This document shows positions 1 to 8,592 of a stretch of 64,000 nt of DNA, in pieces. A program made the position numbers and the translations under genes. Origin of the DNA: CALABS01 sp050260775 (GTDB lineage Bacteria > Pseudomonadota > Alphaproteobacteria > Rhodospirillales > Magnetospirillaceae). Position 1 is the stretch's first letter, and every line of letters begins with the position of its first letter. The stretch is taken from the NCBI GenBank assembly GCA_050260775.1, contig JBLNCP010000036.1:141647-205646 (forward strand), given 5' to 3'. The notes beneath the pieces were generated by a model. The model had not been told where the DNA came from. It made no database searches and was given only the letters and a program-made list of their open reading frames with translations.

Positions 1-1
1 T

Positions 2-2395
2 GTCCTGGCGCCGGTGCTGGCCCTGATGGCGTTCTCCGGATACGTGGTGCAGGAGAAGCTGGACCTCTACCGTGACAGCGCCGACCTGCTCACGGCCGCC
101 CAGATCTCCCGGTCCGCCCACGCGCTTGCCCGGGACCTGCAATCCGAACGCGCCCTGTCCGCCGTCTACATCAGTTCCAGCCGCAATGCCGACCGGGAGG
201 AGCTGGACGACCAGCGCGACGCCACCGACCAGCGGCTGGTGGACTTCCGCGCGGAACTCCTCAGTCCCAAGGCCATCAGCCTGTTCGGCGACAGCCGTCC
301 CGACCAGGTGCTCGGTCAGTTGGACGCGGCGCGGGCCGGCGTCGACGGAGACGGCGATATCAAGGAGGTCATGGGCCGATACAACGAGGTCATCGGCGCG
401 CTGATCAGTTCGTCGTCCCGCGTCAACCGCCAGAACCTCTCCAACCTCGTCGCCGCGTACATGGACCTTGGCAACGTCAAGGACCGGATTGCACGGGAAC
501 GCTCGATCGGGCTGTCCTGGCAGCAGCGCGGCCGGGTCGACCGGGACCTGCTGGCACTGTTCGCCGAGGCCCACGCGGAGAAGAAAGCCTTCATCGAGTC
601 CTTCCGCGGCCATGCCTCTGCCGCCCAGATCAAGATCTTCGACGAGGTGGTGCAGGGGCCGCTGCTCGACGAGATCGAGCGCCTGCATGCCCTCGCCCTG
701 GCCGGCAAACTCAAGGCCAGCGACACCGAGGCCTGGAACCGGACCCACGTCGCGCTGTCCAATCTCATCGTCGTGGCCGAGGAACGCCTCTCGGCCGAGA
801 TGGAGCGCGAGATCAACGCCAGCCTGACCAACGCCAAGCTCACCTTCTACGTCGTGGTGTTCGTGGTGGTGATCCTCGTCCTCTTCTCGCTGGAGACCCT
901 TCGCCGCAGCGAGCGTCGGGCCACGGTCGCCGAGGAGGAGGCGCGCAAGCTCTTCCGTGCCGTCGAGCAGAGCCCGGTGTCGGTGATGATCACCGATCCC
1001 ACCGGCACCGTCGAATACGTGAACCCCGCCTTCGCCCGCATGACCGGGTTCTCGCGGGACGAGGTGACCGGCCGCAACCCCCGCCTGCTGCGCTCGGAGC
1101 AGACGCCGCGCACGGTCTACCAGGACATGTGGCAGACCATCCGGTCCGGCCAGGAATGGCGCGGCGAGATCGTCAACAAGCGCCGCGACGGCAGCGTCTA
1201 CTGGGAGCAGATGACCATCGCCCCGGTCAAGGCGGCCGACGGCCGCGTCATCAACTACATCGCCTTGAAGGAGGACGTCACCGAGGTCCGCACCCTTCGC
1301 CTGGCCCTGGAGCGCGAGCATGCCACCATCCAGCGCATCCTGACCTCGACCCACGACGCCATCGCCCTGATCGACGAAGAGGGGCGCTTCGAATACGCCA
1401 ATCCCGCCCTGGTCGCCGAGTTCGGCCCCACCGACGGCCGCGACTGCGCCGAATACTTCGGCTCGTCCGCCAACGCCTGCCCCTCCTGCCGGTCGGACCG
1501 GCTGGACGAGACCTCACGCGAGGAATGGCGCAGCGAGGCGACGGGCAAGACGTACGAACTCACCAGCACCCCGGTTGTCAGTGCCGATGGCGGCCGGTCC
1601 CTGCTGCAGGTGTTCCATGACATCACGGTGCGCAAGCAGGCCGAGGAGGCGCTGAGGACCGCGCGCGAGGCCGCCGAGATCGCCAACCGGGCCAAGAGCG
1701 AGTTCCTGGCGACCATGAGCCACGAGTTGCGCACCCCCCTCAACGCCATCATCGGCTTTTCCGAGATCATCGAAGGCGAGCTGCTGGGACCGGTCGGTCA
1801 GCAGCAGTACGTCGAGTACGCCAAGGACATCAACGATTCCGGCCGCCACCTGCTGCAGCTGATCAACGACATCCTCGACGTCGCCCGCATCGAGGTCGGC
1901 CGCGTCGAGCTGCGCGAGGGCGAAGTGGATGCCGGCGCCGTCCTGCGGGCCGCGGTCAAGATGGTGCGCGAGCGCGCGGAAGCGAAGTCGGTGGCGCTGT
2001 CGACCGACATTCCGGACGACCTCCCCCTGCTGTTGGGCGATGAGCGCCGCTTGAAACAGATCCTCGTCAACCTTCTCGGCAACGGCGTGAAGTTCACCCC
2101 CGCCGGCGGAATGGTCGATGCGCGGGTGGCGTTCCGCCCCACCGGCGAGATGGAGATCGTCGTCCGCGACACCGGCATCGGCATCGCCGCCGAGGACATC
2201 GGCAAGATCATGGCCCCGTTCGGCCAAGCGGATTCCAGCCTGGCGCGGCGGTACGAGGGATCGGGCCTCGGCCTGCCGCTGTCGCGCAAGCTGATGGAAC
2301 TGCACGGCGGCACCCTGACGCTGGCCAGCCGTCCCGGCTCGGGCACCGCGGTCACCCTCACCTTCCCCGCCGAGCGGGTCCGCCAGCCGGCCTGA
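2..2395 (+). CDS. Sensor histidine kinase with NIT-type sensor and two PAS domains (5' end cut)
   Basis: Membrane sensor kinase. The reading frame is open to the window edge, so the true start and part of the first membrane helix are missing; the first possible start inside is a GTG at 14. Numbering from there, residues about 40-270 are an extracytoplasmic helical region whose N-terminal LQSERALSAVY resembles the NIT nitrate/nitrite-sensing domain. A second membrane helix lies at about 276-296, a PAS domain at 312-430 and a second PAS at 435-545 carrying a CPSC motif. HisKA follows with phospho-acceptor His570 in SHELRTPLN, then HATPase_c with NGVKFTP, DTGIGI and GSGLGLPLS. There is no receiver domain and no partner regulator beside it. 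The kinase call is certain; the nitrate ligand is an inference from weak similarity. Confidence 0.85.
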   Translation, partial: VLAPVLALMAFSGYVVQEKLDLYRDSADLLTAAQISRSAHALARDLQSERALSAVYISSSRNADREELDDQRDATDQRLVDFRAELLSPKAISLFGDSRPDQVLGQLDAARAGVDGDGDIKEVMGRYNEVIGALISSSSRVNRQNLSNLVAAYMDLGNVKDRIARERSIGLSWQQRGRVDRDLLALFAEAHAEKKAFIESFRGHASAAQIKIFDEVVQGPLLDEIERLHALALAGKLKASDTEAWNRTHVALSNLIVVAEERLSAEMEREINASLTNAKLTFYVVVFVVVILVLFSLETLRRSERRATVAEEEARKLFRAVEQSPVSVMITDPTGTVEYVNPAFARMTGFSRDEVTGRNPRLLRSEQTPRTVYQDMWQTIRSGQEWRGEIVNKRRDGSVYWEQMTIAPVKAADGRVINYIALKEDVTEVRTLRLALEREHATIQRILTSTHDAIALIDEEGRFEYANPALVAEFGPTDGRDCAEYFGSSANACPSCRSDRLDETSREEWRSEATGKTYELTSTPVVSADGGRSLLQVFHDITVRKQAEEALRTAREAAEIANRAKSEFLATMSHELRTPLNAIIGFSEIIEGELLGPVGQQQYVEYAKDINDSGRHLLQLINDILDVARIEVGRVELREGEVDAGAVLRAAVKMVRERAEAKSVALSTDIPDDLPLLLGDERRLKQILVNLLGNGVKFTPAGGMVDARVAFRPTGEMEIVVRDTGIGIAAEDIGKIMAPFGQADSSLARRYEGSGLGLPLSRKLMELHGGTLTLASRPGSGTAVTLTFPAERVRQPA

Positions 2396-2401
2396 CGGCT
2401 G

Positions 2402-2698
2402 TCAGAAGAATTTTTCACGCAGGTCGTCCAGAGCCTTGATCACCGCCGGATCGGCGGAATGGCGGCGGCGCAACTGCTCCTCTTCCTGGTCCAGGCGGTC
2501 GCAGCGCAGCCGGTGCACCGCCTTGGCGATGGTGCGGGCGCGATCGCTGTCGTATGCATCTTCCCCGGCCCAGTGGTTGCACTCGGTGCGGCGCTGTATG
2601 TACAGCTCGGCGTCCGGCGGCAGGCTATCGGCCAGGGCGGGCGTCCCCAGGAGCAGCAGCGCCATCCCTGAGGCCGCGCACAGCGAGTGCCGCATCAT
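2402..2698 (-). CDS. Small secreted hypothetical protein
   Basis: 98-residue protein of unknown function. It has an N-terminal signal peptide (hydrophobic GMALLLLGTPALA followed by a likely ALA-D cleavage site) and a charged, helical mature part rich in Arg, Glu and Asp with two cysteines. The start at 2698 is preceded by GAGGAG at good spacing and follows the gspH-like stop by about 10 bases, so it is the last gene of the peroxidase-gspF-gspH operon. Its stop is 6 bases from the stop of the converging sensor kinase. I recognise no family. Confidence 0.6.
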   Translation of the reverse strand: MMRHSLCAASGMALLLLGTPALADSLPPDAELYIQRRTECNHWAGEDAYDSDRARTIAKAVHRLRCDRLDQEEEQLRRRHSADPAVIKALDDLREKFF

Positions 2699-2708
2699 GC
2701 CGTGCTCC

Positions 2709-3152
2709 TCATCGCGCCACCGCATGGATGCGCCGCACCCCGCCGGTCGGACCGTCGACCATCAGCCACCACGCCTGGCCGCCGGCGAACACCACCACCT
2801 GGCCGCCCGACGAACTGCCGTCGGGGAAGAAGTTGACCACCGAGCGGCCGTCCTGCCCGGCGGCGGGGGCCGACATGGTGGCGCTGCCCTGAAGCTTGCG
2901 CCACCGCCCGCCCTGAACCTCGATACTGCGCTGGCTGGCGTCGAACAGCACCTCCACCGGTCGGCCCAGCCGCATGGCCTGGTCGCGCCCCTCGGACAGC
3001 GCCGAGGCGACGGCGTCCGATGCGCCATCCGCATCGCCCGCCGACAAAGCCGCCGCCACATAGGGTGGCAGGGCGACCGCCATCCCGCCAAGACCTAGGA
3101 CCGCCAGCCCGACTTTGATGAGCACGCGTAGACGCATCTCGATGCCCTTCAT
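2709..3152 (-). CDS. GspH-like type II secretion pseudopilin
   Basis: 147-residue protein with a short basic N-terminus and one hydrophobic segment (residues 9-30), then a soluble domain containing VNFFPDGSSSGGQV, which matches the conserved strand of the GspH/FimT pseudopilin family. The start is fixed by a 4-base ATGA overlap with the upstream gspF stop. The usual prepilin peptidase motif (G followed by FTLIE) is not evident, because the hydrophobic segment begins MRLRVLIKVGLAVLG. It may therefore be a divergent pseudopilin or not be processed. No gspD, gspE or gspG lies in the window. Confidence 0.6.
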   Translation of the reverse strand: MKGIEMRLRVLIKVGLAVLGLGGMAVALPPYVAAALSAGDADGASDAVASALSEGRDQAMRLGRPVEVLFDASQRSIEVQGGRWRKLQGSATMSAPAAGQDGRSVVNFFPDGSSSGGQVVVFAGGQAWWLMVDGPTGGVRRIHAVAR

Positions 3153-4342
3153 GCCTGGAAGAGAAAAAGGAGCGCCGCAACCAGCGCGGCCGCCAGCAAG
3201 CCGAGCGCGAGGATCAGCGCCTCGGTCTCGCCGGCCATGCGGAAGCGGGACGGTGCCGCCAACGACGCGGCCGCCTCCCGTGCCGCTTGGGAAAACCTGC
3301 CCGTCTCCTCGCCCTGCTGGAGTATCCGGGCCGCATCGGCGGGGAACCAAGGCGCGGCGGCCAGGGGCTGGACCAGGGGGCGGCCGTAGCGCAGGTTTTC
3401 AGCCGCCACCCCGATGGTGGCGGCAGCCGCGGCATTGGCGACGGTGTCGCGCAACAACTGCATCGCCGGACCAACCGGCACCCCGCAGGCCAGCAGCGTG
3501 GACAGGCCCCGGAGGAAGCGGACGGCATCGCGATGCGCCAGACGCCGGCCGACCCACGGCAGGTCGAGCAGACGGCTGTCGACGGTCAGCCGGAACACCG
3601 GATCGCCACGGCGACGCAGCACCACCAGGATGGTCATCGCCCACACCACCGGCGGCAGCCACCAGGCGAGCGGCCCGCCGCCGCCGGCGACGACGGCAAG
3701 CTGGGAGAGATCCACCCCCTCGCCCTGGACCAGCCGGAGAATGCGCGGCAGGTCGGCGAGGGCCAGCACCATGGCCGAAACGAAGACCACCCCGAACAGC
3801 GCCGTCGGATAGAACACCAGCGCCGCCAGGCCTTCGCGCATCTCCAGCGCCCGCTCGAAGCATTCGGCGACGCGGTTGACGGCGATCGGCAGGGCCCCCG
3901 CGGACTCGCCGGCCCGAACCATGCCGACCGAAAATCCCTGGAAGGCGTTCGGCTCCGCTTCCATGGCGTCGGCCAGCGGAGTGCCCGCGCGCACCCGGCC
4001 GAGCAGCTTGCCCGCCAGATGCCCGGTTCGTTCCGGCCCATCGAGCGCGGCGACAGTTTCCAACGCCCGCTCCAGGGTCAGCCCGCAGCGCAGCAGCACC
4101 GACAATTGGCGGAACATGGAGGCGGCGGCGCGGTCGGACAGACGCCGGCGGGCGAACAGCCCGGCGGGAAGCAGGCCTTTCAGGCCCGGCGGCAGCAGAT
4201 GCGTTCCCACCGCCTCGGCGGTCAGCAGGAGGCGTCCCTCGGCACGCAGGCGTTCCACCACGTGCGCCTGGTCGATCGCCTCCATCTCGCCCTCGGCGAT
4301 CTCACCGGTCTCGTCCACGGCACGCCAGCGGTAGAGGGGCAT
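3149..4342 (-). CDS. gspF: Type II secretion inner-membrane protein GspF
   Basis: 397-residue polytopic inner-membrane platform protein of the GspF/PilC family, which in complete systems links the cytoplasmic ATPase to pseudopilus assembly. The N-terminus MPLYRWRAVDETGEIAEGEM is characteristic. Two homologous GspF domains follow (about 65-190 and 265-390), each with the family pattern of a cytoplasmic helical bundle ending in hydrophobic helices, including a C-terminal ALILALGLLAAALVAALLFLF. GGAGGT lies just before the ATG. It sits 16 bases after the peroxidase-like gene and overlaps the gspH-like gene by 4 bases. The rest of the type II secretion set is absent here, so it is an orphan or serves components encoded elsewhere. 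Confidence 0.85.
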   Translation of the reverse strand: MPLYRWRAVDETGEIAEGEMEAIDQAHVVERLRAEGRLLLTAEAVGTHLLPPGLKGLLPAGLFARRRLSDRAAASMFRQLSVLLRCGLTLERALETVAALDGPERTGHLAGKLLGRVRAGTPLADAMEAEPNAFQGFSVGMVRAGESAGALPIAVNRVAECFERALEMREGLAALVFYPTALFGVVFVSAMVLALADLPRILRLVQGEGVDLSQLAVVAGGGGPLAWWLPPVVWAMTILVVLRRRGDPVFRLTVDSRLLDLPWVGRRLAHRDAVRFLRGLSTLLACGVPVGPAMQLLRDTVANAAAAATIGVAAENLRYGRPLVQPLAAAPWFPADAARILQQGEETGRFSQAAREAAASLAAPSRFRMAGETEALILALGLLAAALVAALLFLFQA

Positions 4343-4358
4343 CGGCTCGGACCTCCGG

Positions 4359-5915
4359 TCAATCGAGGCAGGCGCGGTGCAGGCCCGGCAGGCCGTCCGC
4401 TCCCACCGCCGGAAGCTCCAGCGCGGACGCGCCACCCCCCCGGACCACGGTCAAAGCCGGATGGTCAAACGGCGCCCCTTCGCACCGGACGCGGTCGTCG
4501 GTCAGCGTCTTGAGGAAGGCAACGAGGGCCGCCTGGTCGGCGAAGGACAGCGCCAGCGCCGGGAGTTTCTCGCCGCCCTTACGGAACACCGCGATCGCCT
4601 CGTCGAGGGTGGGGATCTCGCCGGAATGGAAGTACGGAGGGGTCAGGGCGACGTTGCGCAGGCTGGGGGTCTTGAAGGCGCCGTCCACCGCCAGCGCCGG
4701 GGCGGTGAAGGGCTTCGGCCGGCATCCGCTGCCGGCGTCTCCGGTCAGGGGCACCAGGAAGCGGCAGCCATCCACCGCCGGCTCGGTGAAGCCGTCCAGC
4801 CACCGGCGCGCCAGCGAGAGCGGCCGTCCCCACGGGTCGCGGGCCCCGACCCCGGGATCGCCGTAGCGGTCCAGGCCGAGGTTGAAGAAGCCGCCATCCA
4901 CCAGCCGGGGTCCCTCGCCCGAGGGGATGCGGTCGACCCAATGGTCAGTCAGCGCCGCCCCGGAGAACAGCGGCCCGCCATGGCAGGTGATGCAGCCGGT
5001 CGAGGACGAGCGGAACAGCTGGAAGCCCAGCCATTCCTGGCGGGAGAACACCGCGCCGGCCTGGCGGCGCGAGGCACGGTCGTAGCGGGAATCGTCGGAG
5101 ACCAGGGTGGCCTGATAGGCCGCCAAGGCAATCCCCCAGAACAGCGGGAAATTGGCCTCCATATGGTCGCGGCCGCCCTGCGGCCAGCCGTCGGGGACGA
5201 CGCCGCCGCTCCACCATTCCGGGCGGAAGGCCTTGCGCACCCAATCGGCATAGCGGCCGATCAGCCCGACGCCGCTGCCGTCGAGATAGGGCCCCAGCAC
5301 GCTGTCGCGGGGATTGACCTTCTGGGCGGCCAGCGGCCGGCGCGGCAGCACGACCCGGCCGAGGTCGGCGAGCGGCCGGTCCGAGCACAACATGACGGGA
5401 TCGGTCGACAGCGACGCCAGGGCGAGGTTGGCGATCGCCACCCGCTCCCGGCTCCACCCCTGGCCGGCGTGCTTGAGCACAATGGCGTCGGGGTCGCGCC
5501 GGCCCCAGGGATTGCGCCCGTTGAACACGTCGTCGGCGCGTCCATCCCAGAAGCCGCGCCGGAAGAAGACGGCATTGATGACGCTGGGCGCGTCGCGCAG
5601 CGGCGCCTTCAGCCCGCAGGCCTCGGCGGGCAGCAGGGCGTCGCCGGCACCGGCACGGAAGTGGCAGGTGGCACAGGCCACGCCGCGACCACGCAATTCC
5701 CGGTCCCAGAACAGCGCCTTGCCGAGGACCACCAGGGCGTCGTGGTTGGCGACGTAAGGGGTGAGGTCGGGCCTGGGGGGAGCGATCCCCGTCAGGGGCG
5801 GCGGGGCCGGAAGCGAGAACGACGCGCCCGCCGCCTTGTCGCCCGGCGCTCCCAGGACCGGGGCACACACCATCGCCGGCAGAACGCATAGGAGGATGCG
5901 GATCCACGGCTTCAT
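4359..5915 (-). CDS. Diheme cytochrome c peroxidase/MauG-like protein
   Basis: 518-residue periplasmic protein with a signal peptide (MKPWIRILLCVLPAMVCAPVLGA) and two c-type heme motifs, CATCH near residue 80 and CITCH near residue 320, the arrangement of the bacterial CcP/MauG superfamily. The C-terminal stretch FKTPSLRNVALTPPYFHSGE is the family signature. It is longer than classical CcpA (about 330 residues), with an insertion between the two heme regions. Family members reduce H2O2 or make protein-derived cofactors; which applies here cannot be told. It leads the minus-strand operon with gspF, gspH and a small secreted protein, an unusual partnership. Confidence 0.82.
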   Translation of the reverse strand: MKPWIRILLCVLPAMVCAPVLGAPGDKAAGASFSLPAPPPLTGIAPPRPDLTPYVANHDALVVLGKALFWDRELRGRGVACATCHFRAGAGDALLPAEACGLKAPLRDAPSVINAVFFRRGFWDGRADDVFNGRNPWGRRDPDAIVLKHAGQGWSRERVAIANLALASLSTDPVMLCSDRPLADLGRVVLPRRPLAAQKVNPRDSVLGPYLDGSGVGLIGRYADWVRKAFRPEWWSGGVVPDGWPQGGRDHMEANFPLFWGIALAAYQATLVSDDSRYDRASRRQAGAVFSRQEWLGFQLFRSSSTGCITCHGGPLFSGAALTDHWVDRIPSGEGPRLVDGGFFNLGLDRYGDPGVGARDPWGRPLSLARRWLDGFTEPAVDGCRFLVPLTGDAGSGCRPKPFTAPALAVDGAFKTPSLRNVALTPPYFHSGEIPTLDEAIAVFRKGGEKLPALALSFADQAALVAFLKTLTDDRVRCEGAPFDHPALTVVRGGGASALELPAVGADGLPGLHRACLD

Positions 5916-5997
5916 CACGGGAACGGCCACCTGATTTGCTGATGACCTGGGGGTAGGTTTGTCCTCGCCCGCCGCCTCACAATCCCGGCCAGTGGCC

Positions 5998-6924
5998 CTA
6001 GGACGAACCGTGCGTCTTGGACCACCGTTCGGCCGCCCGCACGCCATCGGCGACGATCGCCCGCCCGAAGGTTTCGGTGGCCAGCCGCAACTGGGTATCG
6101 ACACGGGCGTGCATGGCGTTGTCGCCGCCCTGGCCGGCCAGACTCAGCCATTTGACGGCCTCGACCGGATCCTGGGCGAGGCCGTGTCCCATCAGCAGCA
6201 TGACCCCCAGATTGTATTGGGAGGGCGGATGGCCGGCCTCGGCCGCCCGCCGCATCCATCCGGCGGCCAGCACGCTGTCCGGCTCCACCCCGTCGCCCTT
6301 GAGGTAGGCCATGGCGACCTCGTGCTGGGCCGACGCCAGGCCCCGGCCGGCCGCCGCCACCATCAGCGCACGGGCGCGCTCGGGATCGGGCGGCACCCCG
6401 CGCCCGGCGGCGAGGAAACCCGACAGCGAGGCCATGGCCTCGGCCGAACCGCCGGCGGCCGCCTCTTCGAGCACCCGGACCGCCCCCACCTCGTCGCGGT
6501 CGGTGCCGATTCCCTCGGCCATCATCCGGGCGAGGCTGACGGCGGCAGCGCCGTCGCCGGCGGCGGCCGCCTCGCGCAGGAGGCGGACCGCCCTCTCGGG
6601 GTCCGGCCGCTTGCCCTCCAGCGCCAGGGCGGCGAGCCGGCGCTTGGCGGCGGCGTTGCCTTTGGCGGCAGCGCGGTCGAGCAGCCGCCAGGCCCGCGCG
6701 GTATCGCCTTCCCGGCTCAGATAGAGGGTCGCCAGAAGCACCTGCGCGTCCGCATTGTCCGCCTCGGCCTGCGCCACCAATTCCTTGATCGAGACGACCT
6801 GCGTGGGCTCGGCCCGGCTCGGCCGGGCGGTGAACAGGGCGGCGACCAGGGCGAATCCCAGGGCCAGAACGCCGGCCAGCAGCAGGGTGCGGACGGTCTG
6901 ACGGCTTTCCTGCCTGAAGACCAT
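5998..6924 (-). CDS. Membrane-anchored Sel1-repeat protein
   Basis: 308-residue protein with one N-terminal membrane helix (residues 13-33, LLLAGVLALGFALVAALF) and a periplasmic chain of about six Sel1-like repeats, recognised by recurring units such as AQHEVAMAYLKGDGVEPD and SQYNLGVMLLMGHGLAQD. Sel1 repeats are helical protein-interaction scaffolds. The start is well supported by GGAGGACAGC before the ATG. It is divergent from hemN. The partner and process are unknown. Confidence 0.8.
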   Translation of the reverse strand: MVFRQESRQTVRTLLLAGVLALGFALVAALFTARPSRAEPTQVVSIKELVAQAEADNADAQVLLATLYLSREGDTARAWRLLDRAAAKGNAAAKRRLAALALEGKRPDPERAVRLLREAAAAGDGAAAVSLARMMAEGIGTDRDEVGAVRVLEEAAAGGSAEAMASLSGFLAAGRGVPPDPERARALMVAAAGRGLASAQHEVAMAYLKGDGVEPDSVLAAGWMRRAAEAGHPPSQYNLGVMLLMGHGLAQDPVEAVKWLSLAGQGGDNAMHARVDTQLRLATETFGRAIVADGVRAAERWSKTHGSS

Positions 6925-7119
6925 GCTGTCCTCCTGGCAATCCCTCGATCGCGCGAGGGTACGACCCGAAGGACGGAGCGCGGCGGATTCTTGGGGTGAG
7001 GCACGATGCGCAGACGGGGTAATCCGCAGGGAGACAAGACCTTAGGCCAGGCGTGGTTGAAAGCCCCCGCCGGTCGGAGTAGGGTTCGAGCCTTGATTCC
7101 CGATAACGCGAGGGCGTGG

Positions 7120-8472
7120 ATGAAATCCGATCTGGCGGCGAAGTATGACCTCAGGGTCCCCCGCTACACTTCGTACCCGACGGCCCCGCATTTCCATCCC
7201 GGCATCGGCCCGGATACGTATGGCCGCTGGCTGGGCGAACTCGACCCGGCCGACGAATTGTCGCTCTATCTGCACATCGCCTATTGCGCCGAGATGTGCT
7301 GGTTCTGCGGCTGCCACACCAAGATCACCAAGCGCTACGCCCCGGTAGCCGCCTACATGGACGCGCTGTGGGGCGAGGTGGCCATGGTCGCCGACCGGCT
7401 GCCCACCCGCATGACCGCGCGGCACATCCATTTTGGCGGCGGCAGCCCGACGATCCTGTCGTCCGAGGACTTCGTCAAGACCATCGACCTGCTGCGCACC
7501 CGCTTCAAGGTCAAAGACAACGCCGAAATCGCGGTGGAGCTCGACCCCCGCACCGCCGACGAGGACTACGTCAAGGCGATGGCCGGGGCTGGCGTGACGC
7601 GCGCCTCCATCGGGGTGCAGGATTTCGATCCGCAGGTCCAGAAGGCGATCAACCGCATCCAGCCCTACGAGGTCACCGCCGACGTCATCGGCTGGCTGAG
7701 GAAGTACGGCGTCCCCGAGATCAACATCGACCTGGTCTACGGCCTGCCCTACCAGACGCTCGACGGCCTGCTCGACACCATCGACCGCGCGGTGGAATTC
7801 GGCCCCAAGCGCATCGCCCTGTTCGGCTACGCCCACGTGCCGTGGATGAAGAAGCACCAGCGCCTCATCCCCGACGAGTCGCTGCCCGACACCGAGATGC
7901 GCTGGCGGCAGTACGAGGAAGGCTGCAAGCGCCTGACCGAGACCCACGGCTACGTCCAGATCGGCCTCGACCACTTCGCCGCCCCGGATGACGAAATGGC
8001 CATCGCCCTCAAGGCGAAGCGGCTGCACCGCAACTTCCAGGGCTACACCACCGATGTCGCCTCGACGCTGATCGGCTTCGGCGCCAGCGGCATCGGCTCG
8101 CTGCCGCAGGGCTACGTCGCCAATGTCGGCGAGATCCACTTCTACCAGCAGGCCATCCGCGAAGGCCGGCTGACCACCGCCCGCGGCGTCGCCATCAGCG
8201 ATGACGACCGCCTGCGCCGCGCCATCATCGAGCGGCTGATGTGCGATCTCGAAGTCGACCTCGACAAGGTGGCGGCGCGCTTCGGCCAGGACGGTGCCCA
8301 GTTCGCGCCGGAACTGGCGTCGCTCGCTCCCATGCAGGCGGACGGCCTGCTGGTGGTCGAGGGCCGCCGCATCGTCGTCACCGAGGACGGCCGCACCCTG
8401 GTCCGCGCGGCCTGCGCCGCCTTCGACCGCTACCTCAAGCAGGGCGAGCAGCGGCACTCCAAGGCGGTGTAG
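7120..8472 (+). CDS. hemN: Oxygen-independent coproporphyrinogen III oxidase
   Basis: 450-residue radical-SAM enzyme that converts coproporphyrinogen III to protoporphyrinogen IX without O2 in heme (and bacteriochlorophyll) synthesis in the cytoplasm. The N-terminus SDLAAKYDLRVPRYTSYPTAP is typical of true HemN. The 4Fe-4S motif CX3CX2CXC is at C56, C60, C63 and C65, and the SAM-binding HFGGGSPT follows. Length matches the family (E. coli 457). The ATG at 7120 is preceded by GAGGG; an upstream in-frame start at 7006 would add an unconserved Arg-rich extension and was not used. An anaerobic heme route fits the NO-respiring lifestyle shown by the nor genes. Confidence 0.95.
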   Translation: MKSDLAAKYDLRVPRYTSYPTAPHFHPGIGPDTYGRWLGELDPADELSLYLHIAYCAEMCWFCGCHTKITKRYAPVAAYMDALWGEVAMVADRLPTRMTARHIHFGGGSPTILSSEDFVKTIDLLRTRFKVKDNAEIAVELDPRTADEDYVKAMAGAGVTRASIGVQDFDPQVQKAINRIQPYEVTADVIGWLRKYGVPEINIDLVYGLPYQTLDGLLDTIDRAVEFGPKRIALFGYAHVPWMKKHQRLIPDESLPDTEMRWRQYEEGCKRLTETHGYVQIGLDHFAAPDDEMAIALKAKRLHRNFQGYTTDVASTLIGFGASGIGSLPQGYVANVGEIHFYQQAIREGRLTTARGVAISDDDRLRRAIIERLMCDLEVDLDKVAARFGQDGAQFAPELASLAPMQADGLLVVEGRRIVVTEDGRTLVRAACAAFDRYLKQGEQRHSKAV

Positions 8473-8484
8473 GCGTCTCCAAAT

Positions 8485-8544
8485 CGTCACCCCCGGGCTT
8501 GACCCGGGGGGCCATGGATGGCCGGGTCAAGCCCGGCCATGACG
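8485..8544. repeat. CGTCA-bounded double palindrome
   Basis: A 60-base intergenic element bounded by CGTCA and TGACG with two inner palindromes, CCCCCGGG-CTTGA-CCCGGGGG and ATGGCCGGG-TCAAG-CCCGGCCAT. Related units lie at 25793-25815 and 59891-59913. It separates the converging hemN and sulP genes and may end transcription. Elements of this type are common in alphaproteobacterial genomes. Confidence 0.8.
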
Positions 8545-8592
8545 ATGTGACATTATCCGTCGATGGGAAAATACCCTTCCCGGAGAGCGGCT

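Noticed and set aside
2709..4342. Type IV pilus or competence locus
   Set aside because: Only GspF- and GspH-like genes are present; no pilin, ATPase, secretin or prepilin peptidase is seen, and the HhH protein at 21762 lacks the membrane anchor of ComEA.
7093..7106. FNR box (TTGAT-N4-GATAA) before hemN
   Set aside because: Only the left half matches and it lies 14 bases from the start codon, a poor place for activation.
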